In this document: one piece after another, positions 16,191-23,831 of the stretch | Position numbering within the stretch: position 1 is the stretch's first letter | Layout: every line of letters starts with the position of its first letter | Assembly (NCBI GenBank): GCA_017991315.1 | Contig: JAGOQS010000002.1 | Coordinates: 186,001-250,000 of the forward strand | Length of the DNA: 64,000 nucleotides | DNA from: Ferrovibrio sp. | Lineage (GTDB): Bacteria; Pseudomonadota; Alphaproteobacteria; Ferrovibrionales; Ferrovibrionaceae | Direction of reading: 5' to 3' | Notes under the pieces: model-generated | The model's database searches: none | The model's input: only the letters and a program-made list of their open reading frames with translations | What the model was told of the DNA's origin: nothing | Made by a program: the position numbers and the translations under genes

Positions 16191-16892
16191 CTAGACGGAG
16201 AGATACTGTTCGCGCACGGCGGCATCCTGCGAGAGTGCCGCCATGGTACCCTGGTAGCGGATGCGGCCCTTCTCGATGATATAGGCGCGATCCGCCACCA
16301 ACTGGGCGAAATGCAGGTTCTGTTCAGACAGCAGCACCGTGAGGCCCTCGGCCTTGAGCTGCAGGATGGTCTTGGCCATCTGCTCGACGATCACCGGCGC
16401 CAGGCCCTCGGAGGGTTCATCCAGCAGGATCAGGCGCGGATTGCCCATCAGCGTGCGCGCGATGGTAAGCATCTGCTGCTCGCCACCCGACATGCGGCCA
16501 CCCGGGCGGTCCTTCATGCGGCCAAGATTGGGGAAGAGTTCAAATAGCCGCTCCGGCGTCCAGGTCGGTGTATCGCTGCGCGGCGCCTGGCGGCCGATAT
16601 CCAGGTTCTCCATCACGGTGAGATCCGTGAAGATACGGCGCTCCTCGGGCACATAGCCCAAGCCAAGCTGCGCGATGCGGTGCGGCGGCAGATGGTCGAT
16701 GCGCTTGCCCTCGAAACTGATTTCGCCGCTTTGCGCCGCCACCAGGCCAATCACTGATTTCATCGTGGTGGATTTACCGGCGCCATTGCGGCCCAGCAGC
16801 ACCACCACTTCGCCGCGCTGCGCCTCCAGCGCCAGATCGGCCAGGATATGGGCACGGCCATAGAAGGTGTTCAGCCCGCTCACGCTCAGCAT
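16191..16892 (-). CDS. livF: Branched-chain amino acid-type ABC transporter ATPase LivF
   Basis: 233 residues with Walker A GRNGAGKST, signature MSGGEQQ, Walker B LILLDEPSEGLAP and the H-loop region LLSEQNLHFA. The SEGLAP segment after Walker B is typical of LivF. The start overlaps the livG stop by one base. It drives import of a small organic acid or amino acid-like substrate together with LivG, LivHM and the binding protein encoded upstream. Confidence 0.95.
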   Translation of the reverse strand: MLSVSGLNTFYGRAHILADLALEAQRGEVVVLLGRNGAGKSTTMKSVIGLVAAQSGEISFEGKRIDHLPPHRIAQLGLGYVPEERRIFTDLTVMENLDIGRQAPRSDTPTWTPERLFELFPNLGRMKDRPGGRMSGGEQQMLTIARTLMGNPRLILLDEPSEGLAPVIVEQMAKTILQLKAEGLTVLLSEQNLHFAQLVADRAYIIEKGRIRYQGTMAALSQDAAVREQYLSV

Positions 16893-17653
16893 CAGTGGGC
16901 CTCCGCGAATGTGGCGCCGGAGCCGAGATAGACCGCCTGCACTTCCGGGTTGGCACGTACTTCCGCCGGGCTGCCCTCGGCGATCAGCTTGCCGCGGTTG
17001 AGCACGATGATGCGGTCGGCCTGGGCGAACACCACGTCCATGTCATGCTCGGTGAACAGCACGGCGATGCCATCCTTGCGCGCGACACGGGCGGTGAGAT
17101 CCATCAGCGCCAGGCGCTCGTTCGGCGCCATGCCGGCCGTCGGTTCGTCCATCAGCAGCAAGGTCGGCTGATTGGCGAGCGCCACAGCCAGTTCGACGCG
17201 CTTCAGGTCGCCATAGGCCAGGATGCCGCAGGGCCGTTCGGCCTGGTCGGTCATGCCGACACGGTCGAGCAAGGCCATCGCTTCGTCGCGGTAAAGCCCG
17301 TTGGCTGGCCGCCACAGATTCATCAGCTTCCTGTTGAACGACAGCAGCGCCATCTGCACATTCTCGCGCACAGTCATGGAATTGAACGTGGCGGTGATCT
17401 GGAAGGTGCGGCCAACGCCCAGGCGCCAGATATCGCGCGGCGCCATGCCGATCAGGCTCTGGCCATGCAGCTTCACCTCGCCGCTATCGGGCTTGAGCTG
17501 GCCATTCAGCATGTTGAAGCAGGTGCTTTTGCCGGCACCATTGGGGCCGATCAGTGCCAGCAATTCGCCAGCAGCGACATCGAAGCGCACATCCTGCACC
17601 GCCTGCACGCCGCCGAAGGATTTATGCAGGCCGAGAACCGTGAGCACTGTCAT
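16892..17653 (-). CDS. livG: Branched-chain amino acid-type ABC transporter ATPase LivG
   Basis: 253 residues from ATG 17653. It has Walker A GPNGAGKST and the LivG-type block VGRTFQITATFNSMTVRENVQ. YGDLKRVELAVALANQP stands in for the signature loop, followed by Walker B LLLMDEPTAGMAP and the H-loop TEHDMD. The signature loop reads AYGDLKR where LSGGQ-like residues are usual, a pattern common in LivG. The start overlaps the livHM stop by 4 bases. A longer in-frame extension to 17989 is antisense-like and rejected. Confidence 0.94.
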   Translation of the reverse strand: MTVLTVLGLHKSFGGVQAVQDVRFDVAAGELLALIGPNGAGKSTCFNMLNGQLKPDSGEVKLHGQSLIGMAPRDIWRLGVGRTFQITATFNSMTVRENVQMALLSFNRKLMNLWRPANGLYRDEAMALLDRVGMTDQAERPCGILAYGDLKRVELAVALANQPTLLLMDEPTAGMAPNERLALMDLTARVARKDGIAVLFTEHDMDVVFAQADRIIVLNRGKLIAEGSPAEVRANPEVQAVYLGSGATFAEAH

Positions 17654-19545
17654 GGCACGGCCTCCGCCTGGGGCTTGAGCCTTGCGGCGGCCAGTTTCAG
17701 GAAGCCGGCAATGCCCATCGGGAAGGCCAGCACGATCACCAGGATGGTGAGGCCGAGAATGGCCCGCCAGTACTCGGTGTTGCGCGCGATGGTATCCTGC
17801 AGCCAGGTGAACACCGCCGCACCCGCCACCGGACCGGTGAGCGTCTGCACGCCGCCGAGCAGCACCATGACAAGGCCATCCACCGAGCGCGGCACCGCGA
17901 GAGTCTCGGGCGAGATCGAGCCCTTGGAGAAGGCGAACAGGCCGCCAGCCAGGCCAGCAAAAATACCGGCCAGTACGAAGCCGAACCATTGGAAACGGCG
18001 GACGTCAATACCGATGGCATCGGCGCGCAGCGGCGAGTCACGCCCGGCCCGCAGCGCATAGCCGAAGGGCGCATGTACTACACGCCACAGGAACAGAATA
18101 GCGGCGATGCAGAGCGTGAGCGCGAAAGCGTAGAACAGGGTCTTGTTCTTCAGCCAGTCGGATGGCCACAGCCCGATCAGGCCGTTGGAGCCGCCGGTAA
18201 AGGCATCCCACTGATAGACCACCGACCAGGCGATCTGGGCGAAGGCCAGGGTCAGCATCGCCAGATAGACGCCGGACAGCCGCACGCAGAACCAGCCGAA
18301 GACCAGCGCACCGAGGCCGCCAGCCAGCGGCCCGGCGAACAAGGCCACTTCCATCGGCAGTTTCAGTTTCAGGAAAGCCAAAGCCGCGCCATAGCAGCCG
18401 AGGCCGAAATACGCGGCATGGCCGAAACTCACCATGCCGGCCGGCCCCATGAGGAAATGCAGCGTGACGGCGAACAGCGCGAAGACCGCGATATCGATCA
18501 GCAGCACCAGCAGGTAGCCATCGCCCTTGAGCGGCAGCAGGCCGAGCAGCACGACGCAGCCAAGCACGGCAAGCCAGAAGGTCTGATTCAGCGGATAGAG
18601 CGGCGGCTCGACCATGAAGGCGCCGCGCTGCGCGCCCTGCTGCTTGCCGAGCAGGCCCCAGGGCCGCACCACCAGCACGATGGCCATGATGACGAATTCC
18701 ACCACCAGGGTGAACTTGCTGAACGAAAAGACGGTGCCGAAGATGGTGACATCGCCAATGCCGATGCAGAAGGCCTTGGCCTGGGCAATGAGTAGCGCCG
18801 CCAGGAAGGCGCCGCCGATCGAGCCCATGCCGCCGACCACGACGACGACGAAGGCATCCGAGATCACGCTGATATCCAGCATGAGCTGCGCCGGCTCGCG
18901 GGGGAGCTGCAGCGCGCCGCCGAGGCCGGCGAGGAAGGCGCCGAGGAAGAATACGCCGGTGAACAAACCGCTCTGGTTCACGCCCAGCGCGCCGACCATT
19001 TCGCGGTCCTGGGTGGCAGCGCGCACCAGGCGGCCCCAGCGCGTGCGGTTCATCAGCAGCCACAGCAGGCCCAGCACCACCGGGCCGATAATGATCAGGA
19101 ACAGATCGTATTCCGGGAAACGCTTGCCCATGATCTGCACCGCGCCGCGCAGGCCGGCGGCACGCGGGCCGACCAGGTCCTCGGCGCCCCAGATATAGAG
19201 TGCGGCGTCCTTGATCACGAGCACCAGCGCGAAAGTGGCAAGCAACTGGAACAGTTCGGGCGCGCGGTAGATGCGGCGCAGCACCAGTACCTCGATCACC
19301 ACGCCGATCAGGCCGACGCCGATGGCAGCCGCCACCACGCCGCCCCAGAAGCCGAACAACGTCGAGCGGCCGAGATACTCCACGAATGTGTAGGCGAGAT
19401 AGACGCCCAGCATGTAGAGCGAGCCATGGGCGAAATTCACGATCCGGCTGACGCCGAAGATGATCGACAGGCCGGCGGCGACCAGGAACAGCGACGAGGC
19501 GCCGGCAAGGCCATTCATGAACTGGATGACGATATTGGCGAGCAA
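17650..19545 (-). CDS. Fused LivH-LivM permease of a Liv-type ABC transporter
   Basis: A 631-residue inner-membrane protein joining two permeases that are usually separate. Residues about 1-290 are LivH-like (GLSIIFGVSRIVNFAHGSLY, VVVVVGGMGSIGGAFLAALL). Residues about 320-631 are LivM-like (LHFLMGPAGMVSFGHAAYFG, FAQIAWSVVYQWDAFTGGSN and a VMVLLGGVQTLTGPVAGA block). Fusion fixes a 1:1 ratio. It lies between the binding-protein gene and livG; a strong hairpin precedes it in the transcript. Confidence 0.93.
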   Translation of the reverse strand: MLANIVIQFMNGLAGASSLFLVAAGLSIIFGVSRIVNFAHGSLYMLGVYLAYTFVEYLGRSTLFGFWGGVVAAAIGVGLIGVVIEVLVLRRIYRAPELFQLLATFALVLVIKDAALYIWGAEDLVGPRAAGLRGAVQIMGKRFPEYDLFLIIIGPVVLGLLWLLMNRTRWGRLVRAATQDREMVGALGVNQSGLFTGVFFLGAFLAGLGGALQLPREPAQLMLDISVISDAFVVVVVGGMGSIGGAFLAALLIAQAKAFCIGIGDVTIFGTVFSFSKFTLVVEFVIMAIVLVVRPWGLLGKQQGAQRGAFMVEPPLYPLNQTFWLAVLGCVVLLGLLPLKGDGYLLVLLIDIAVFALFAVTLHFLMGPAGMVSFGHAAYFGLGCYGAALAFLKLKLPMEVALFAGPLAGGLGALVFGWFCVRLSGVYLAMLTLAFAQIAWSVVYQWDAFTGGSNGLIGLWPSDWLKNKTLFYAFALTLCIAAILFLWRVVHAPFGYALRAGRDSPLRADAIGIDVRRFQWFGFVLAGIFAGLAGGLFAFSKGSISPETLAVPRSVDGLVMVLLGGVQTLTGPVAGAAVFTWLQDTIARNTEYWRAILGLTILVIVLAFPMGIAGFLKLAAARLKPQAEAVP

Positions 19546-19582
19546 GGCCGCTTTCCGGTCTGGCTAGAGAGGTGGGAGATCC

Positions 19583-19608
19583 CCCGCCCCGGATCGCGCC
19601 GGGGCGGG
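19583..19608 (-). promoter_or_regulatory. Intercistronic hairpin between the binding-protein gene and livHM
   Basis: CCCGCCCCGG (19583-19592) and CCGGGGCGGG (19599-19608) form a perfect 10-bp GC stem with a 6-base loop. There is no T-run after it, so it is more likely a 3' stabiliser or partial attenuator than a full terminator. This arrangement would give more binding protein than membrane components. Confidence 0.7.
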
Positions 19609-19631
19609 AGACAGCATAGGCAGCAGTTTAC

Positions 19632-20840
19632 TTACTCAGCCGGGCGCAGCTTGGCGACATCGGCATCCGAGGGCAGGAACTTGGCGCCATCGGCATAGTA
19701 CCAGTCGGTCATGATGCCCTTGCCATCCTTGAGGCCGATCTTGCCGACATAGGCGCCCATGGTGGACTGATTGTCCTGCGGACGATAGGTGATGTCACCC
19801 AGCGGCGTCGAATGGGTCAGGCCCTTCATCGCCGCCACCAGCTTTTCCATGTCGAGCGTGTTGGCCTTCTTCAGCACCGCGACAGCCGACTGCACCGTGG
19901 CGTAGCCGACAATGGAGCCGAGGCGCGGATAATCGTTGAACTTCTTCTGATAAGCGTCGGCGAAGGCCTTATGCTCCGGCGTGTTGATCGCATACCAGGG
20001 ATAGCCGGTGACCCACCAGCCGACCGGCGCCTCGTCCTTCAGCGGATCGAGATATTCCGGCTCGCCGGCGAGCAGGTTGAACACCGAGACATTCTTGAAC
20101 AGGTCGCGGGTCTGGCCTTCGCGCACGAACTTGGCGAGGTCGGGGCCGAACAGCGAGGAGAAGATCGCGTCGGGCTTGGCGGCGGCGATGGCATCGGCAA
20201 CCGCGCCGGCCTCGATGCGGCCCAGCGGCGGCGCCTGCTCGACAACGAACTCCACATCCGGCTGCGCCGCCTTGATCAGCTGCTTGAAGGCGGCGGTGGC
20301 CGACTGGCCGTATTCGTAGTTCGGATAGACGATGGCCCAGCGCTTCTTCTTCAGCTTGGCCGCTTCCGGCACCAGCATGGCGGTCTGCATGTAGGTGGAG
20401 GCGCGCAGGCGGTAGGTATACTTGTTGCCCTGGTCCCAGACGATCTTGTCGGTGAGCGGCTCGGCGGCGATGAAGAGAACCTTCTTCTCCTTGGCGAAGC
20501 TGGCAACAGCCAGGCCGACATTGGAGGGGAAGGTGCCGATCAGGAAGGCAACCTTCTCGCGCGTCACCAGTTCCTCGGCGATGCGCACGGCGTCGCCGGG
20601 ATTGCCGTTATCGTCGCGACTGACGATCTCGATCTTCTTGCCCATGACGCCGCCGGCGGCATTGGCCTGCTCGACAGCCAGTTCCCAGCCCTTCTTGTAG
20701 GGCTCGAGGAAGGCGGCGAAATTCTTGTAGGAATTCATCTCGCCGATCTTGATCGTGTCCTGCGCCTGCGCCGGGGCGGTGAGGCCGGCAAGGCCGAGGC
20801 CGATGATGGCCGAGGTAAGCAACCAGGTCCTGCGGTTCAT
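19632..20840 (-). CDS. Liv-type ABC transporter periplasmic substrate-binding protein
   Basis: 402 residues starting MNRRTWLLTSAIIGLGLAGL, a Sec signal peptide cleaved near APAQAQ. The mature chain begins DTIKIGEMNSYKNFAAF and shows the periplasmic-binding fold of the Leu/Ile/Val family (VAFLIGTFPSNVGLAVA, RWAIVYPNYEYGQSA). Start supported by AAGGAG 8-9 bases upstream. It follows the DUF1185 gene by 59 bases and precedes livHM, so it belongs to both the transport and catabolic parts of the operon. The ligand is probably the heterocyclic substrate, an inference from context. Confidence 0.93.
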   Translation of the reverse strand: MNRRTWLLTSAIIGLGLAGLTAPAQAQDTIKIGEMNSYKNFAAFLEPYKKGWELAVEQANAAGGVMGKKIEIVSRDDNGNPGDAVRIAEELVTREKVAFLIGTFPSNVGLAVASFAKEKKVLFIAAEPLTDKIVWDQGNKYTYRLRASTYMQTAMLVPEAAKLKKKRWAIVYPNYEYGQSATAAFKQLIKAAQPDVEFVVEQAPPLGRIEAGAVADAIAAAKPDAIFSSLFGPDLAKFVREGQTRDLFKNVSVFNLLAGEPEYLDPLKDEAPVGWWVTGYPWYAINTPEHKAFADAYQKKFNDYPRLGSIVGYATVQSAVAVLKKANTLDMEKLVAAMKGLTHSTPLGDITYRPQDNQSTMGAYVGKIGLKDGKGIMTDWYYADGAKFLPSDADVAKLRPAE

Positions 20841-20899
20841 GTGTTCTTCTCCTTGGTTGATACGCGTGTGGGGTTGACGTTCGTGTAACTGAAGAAACG

Positions 20900-21499
20900 C
20901 TAACGCAAGCCGTCCTCGCCCTTGATCTCATGCGCCTGCAGGCCACCAACACGGTGATGCAGGCGTGGCCCAGTGGCCATGGCGATGACGTAAACCAGTT
21001 CATTGGCACGCGGCGCATCCGGCACGCGCAGTTCGAAGGCATCGAAATGGCTGCGCACATAGGCAGCGTTGACGTGGTGCAGCGGCACATCGATGCTGGC
21101 GCCCATGCCGCCGACCTTGGTGACGCTGGGCACGATGGCCTTGGTATCGCCGCCATTCGGGCCGCCGAGCGCGCCGCGCATGCCATAGCCGCCCGGCACA
21201 TGCCACAGCGCGCCATGCTCCATCTCACCGGCTTCGCCGATGATGCTACCCTTGCCGTAGGATTCGATCCGCTTCGGATCGCCGCCCAACGCATTGATCA
21301 AGCGCTGCGACATCTCCAGGCCGAGCGGCTTCAATTCATCCATGAACGGCATGATGTCTGGCTCATAGCGGCCAGCAAAGGGGTTGCGCAGCACAACGGC
21401 AATGCCGGCACGCAGCAACGGCTTCTCCGGGCGCGGCCCGCCTTCATGGAAGGCTTCCTCAACACTCAGGTAAAACTTACGCACATCCACGCGACTCAT
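20900..21499 (-). CDS. Amino acid synthesis (DUF1185) family protein
   Basis: A 199-residue protein matching the family named amino acid synthesis (AA_synth/DUF1185), whose function is not established. Recognisable parts are RAGIAVVLRNPFAGRYEPD, INALGGDPKRIESYGKGSI, GEMEHGALWHVPGGYGMR and a C-terminal HEIKGEDGLR. There is no signal peptide, so it is cytoplasmic. Its start overlaps the UPF0280 stop by 4 bases. Tight coupling with the N-heterocycle enzymes argues for a catabolic role, perhaps ring hydrolysis, rather than amino acid synthesis. That is inference. Confidence 0.82.
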   Translation of the reverse strand: MSRVDVRKFYLSVEEAFHEGGPRPEKPLLRAGIAVVLRNPFAGRYEPDIMPFMDELKPLGLEMSQRLINALGGDPKRIESYGKGSIIGEAGEMEHGALWHVPGGYGMRGALGGPNGGDTKAIVPSVTKVGGMGASIDVPLHHVNAAYVRSHFDAFELRVPDAPRANELVYVIAMATGPRLHHRVGGLQAHEIKGEDGLR

Positions 21500-22371
21500 G
21501 CCACACCCCCTGCCCTATCGACCAGCATTGCCTCTCCGCCCACCACGTGGGTTTCGCCTTGCAGCGAAAGATAGGCCGCCTGGACCAGGCCCTTGCGTTT
21601 CAGATCATGCGCCACCGCGGCGCCGGACGACAAGGCTTCAAGCACCAGTGCAATCGGCAGCGTACTTACATTCTCGGTGACCAGCAGATCGCCGAGATCG
21701 GAATCCGGTTGCAAATCGGATGCCACGCGCCGCGTGATTGCCGGATGCTCAGCATTCACCGCATTGGCGATGACAGTGGCGGCGGCATCGGCTTCCGACG
21801 CGCTGCGGGCCAGCACTGTCACCGCATCGGCGATGCCGAGCGAGAAAGAGCGGCCACGCCAGCCCGAGGTGGCAATGCCACGACAAAGCGTGCTGGCGCG
21901 GATTTCAGCACGCGCATCGATATGCGGCTGATCGACATTGCCCACCACGCCGGCAGTGAAGCTCTCATTGCCTTCCAGCAGCAAAGCAATATCGCCGCCA
22001 TTATTCACATAGGCCTTGCGCAAGCCGGGTGCGGCGGCCATGACGGCGATGATCTCTTCCGCTACCGAGCCGGCCACCGCCGCCATCGGCGTGATGAACA
22101 CGCTACGATGCGGCCAGCAGGCAGCGGCCATGCGCCGCGCCACCCTGCCGCGCAGCAACGGATGCGCGTCGCCCAGCGGCTGGCGCAGCAGCGGCAATTC
22201 CGCCACCAGCTCATCCAGGATGGTCTGGAAGCGCGCCCAGGCATTGGTATAGGCGGCCTGCTCGGCATCGGCTGTGCCGAACGCCTCGATCACCAGATCG
22301 ATCGGGCCATGCTGCAGATACAGGCGCCTGCCCTGCCCGGATTGCAGCCATGCCGCCTGCGGCCCCATCAT
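21496..22371 (-). CDS. UPF0280 family protein (ApbE-like fold)
   Basis: 291 residues resembling UPF0280 (COG2122), a family related to the flavin transferase ApbE but of unknown function. Supporting blocks are FITPMAAVAGSVAEEI, AYVNNGGDIALLL, CRGIATSGWRGRSFSLGIAD and VTVLARSASEADAAATVIAN, the last of which parallels ApbE. It overlaps both neighbours by 4 bases, so it is translated with the reductase-like protein and DUF1185. A role in flavin handling or modification of a partner is possible but not shown. Confidence 0.82.
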   Translation of the reverse strand: MMGPQAAWLQSGQGRRLYLQHGPIDLVIEAFGTADAEQAAYTNAWARFQTILDELVAELPLLRQPLGDAHPLLRGRVARRMAAACWPHRSVFITPMAAVAGSVAEEIIAVMAAAPGLRKAYVNNGGDIALLLEGNESFTAGVVGNVDQPHIDARAEIRASTLCRGIATSGWRGRSFSLGIADAVTVLARSASEADAAATVIANAVNAEHPAITRRVASDLQPDSDLGDLLVTENVSTLPIALVLEALSSGAAVAHDLKRKGLVQAAYLSLQGETHVVGGEAMLVDRAGGVA

Positions 22372-23831
22372 GTAGCGCCGCCCTGATTCGTAGCAGGATT
22401 GAGGCGGGTCAGGCGCGGCTCGCGCAGCACGTCTTCCAACCGCACCACATGGTCCATGTGACCACCGAGCGCCGCGTAATCCTCGCGCGTCATGGTGAAT
22501 TCAATCGGCGCGACCAGGGCCGGCGTTGGCACATAGCCGAAGGAATTATCCGGCATCGCCAGCACATCCACCATGTAGGTGATGCCACCGCCGGGCCAGA
22601 CAAAAACCGGTGCGCCGCCGGAGGTGACGCGGGTGAGCCGGTCCTTCACGCTGATGGTCAACCGCACCGGATTCTCGGTGACGCCGGCACGCAAGGAACC
22701 ACCGGCACCAGCCATGAACAGCACGGTGCAGAGCGACGGCTCGCAATTCTCCGCGATACGCTCCACCACCTTGGTGATCGGCGCCGGCATCTCGGCCGGC
22801 TGCGGCTTCAACTGCTCGTCGAGCACATACCAGGCGCTATGTTCGCCGGTGGTGGAAACCATCAGCAGCTTCATCCCCGGCCAGGCGGTCTTGGCGTCGA
22901 TGCTTTCGATGATCTCCAGCGGATCGGAGACATTGGTGCCGCCCCAGCCCAGACCCGGTTCAGCGACCTGGAAATAGCGGCCCGGCGTGGATTTGCGGCC
23001 CCGCACGCGAATACCGGCGGGGCGCATGTCGAGGAAACGGCCGGCCTGGTGTTCGGTCAGCACGCCGGTGATGTGGTCGTCGACCACGATCACCTCATCG
23101 GCATGGCCATGCCATTGCTTGGCAAAAATCCCGATAGTGGCCGAACCGCAGCCAACCCGCATGCGCTGCTCCGGGGTGCCATTCACGATGGGCGCATGGC
23201 CGGCCTGCAGCACCACTTCCGAGCCGCCATCAATGGTCACCGTCACCGCCTGCTTGTTGGCAAGCTTCAGCATCGCATCGCAGGTGGTGGTGCCTTCCTT
23301 CTTGCTGCCGCCGGTGAGGTGATGCACGCCGCCCAACGAGAGCATCTGCGAGCCGTATTCCATGGTAGTGACATGGCCGATTGCCTCGCCATTCACCCGC
23401 ACCGCCGCCTGCTCCGGCCCGAGATAGCGGTCGGTGTCGATTTTCACCTTGAGGCCGCAATAGCTGAAGATGCCTTCCGTCACCACCGTCACCATATCGA
23501 CGCCCTGGTGTTCGGAGGCAACGATGAAGGGCGCCGGCTTGTAATCGGGATAGGTGGTGCCGGCGCCGATGCCGGTGACAAAGGCAGGCAATGGCGCCGG
23601 TGCCATCATCTGGCCGTCCCAGGCTTCGCTGCCGGCGAGGAATGGCACCACGTTGCGGCCCGCGCTTGCCGCCTGCTCGGTCACCACCAGCGGATCGACG
23701 CGGGTCAGCACGCCCTCCACATTGGCATAGCGGTCGCAGGCGCCGGTCTTGCCGATACGGATGCGGCACAGCACCGGACAGGCATCGCAGCGGACAAGGT
23801 CCGAGCCCTTCGGCGTGGCGAGTTCGTTCAT
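22368..23831 (-). CDS. 6-hydroxynicotinate reductase-like iron-sulfur protein
   Basis: 487 residues. The N-terminus has four cysteines in CDACPVLCRIRIGKTGACDR (about residues 15-32), suited to a 4Fe-4S cluster. The rest matches the family annotated 6-hydroxynicotinate reductase (GYCGLKVKIDTDRYLGP-like region, HHLTGGSKKEGTTTCD, MRVGCGSATIGIFAKQW, VFVWPGGGITYMVDV). In Eubacterium barkeri that enzyme uses reduced ferredoxin to convert 6-hydroxynicotinate to 1,4,5,6-tetrahydro-6-oxonicotinate. The divergent fpr gene could supply ferredoxin electrons. It overlaps the upstream molybdenum subunit gene by 4 bases. The exact substrate is inferred. Confidence 0.82.
   Translation of the reverse strand: MNELATPKGSDLVRCDACPVLCRIRIGKTGACDRYANVEGVLTRVDPLVVTEQAASAGRNVVPFLAGSEAWDGQMMAPAPLPAFVTGIGAGTTYPDYKPAPFIVASEHQGVDMVTVVTEGIFSYCGLKVKIDTDRYLGPEQAAVRVNGEAIGHVTTMEYGSQMLSLGGVHHLTGGSKKEGTTTCDAMLKLANKQAVTVTIDGGSEVVLQAGHAPIVNGTPEQRMRVGCGSATIGIFAKQWHGHADEVIVVDDHITGVLTEHQAGRFLDMRPAGIRVRGRKSTPGRYFQVAEPGLGWGGTNVSDPLEIIESIDAKTAWPGMKLLMVSTTGEHSAWYVLDEQLKPQPAEMPAPITKVVERIAENCEPSLCTVLFMAGAGGSLRAGVTENPVRLTISVKDRLTRVTSGGAPVFVWPGGGITYMVDVLAMPDNSFGYVPTPALVAPIEFTMTREDYAALGGHMDHVVRLEDVLREPRLTRLNPATNQGGAT

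Noticed and set aside
14125..16194. 689-residue open frame on the plus strand opposite hyuA
   Set aside because: Antisense to a well-supported HyuA gene; no ribosome site or recognisable domain.
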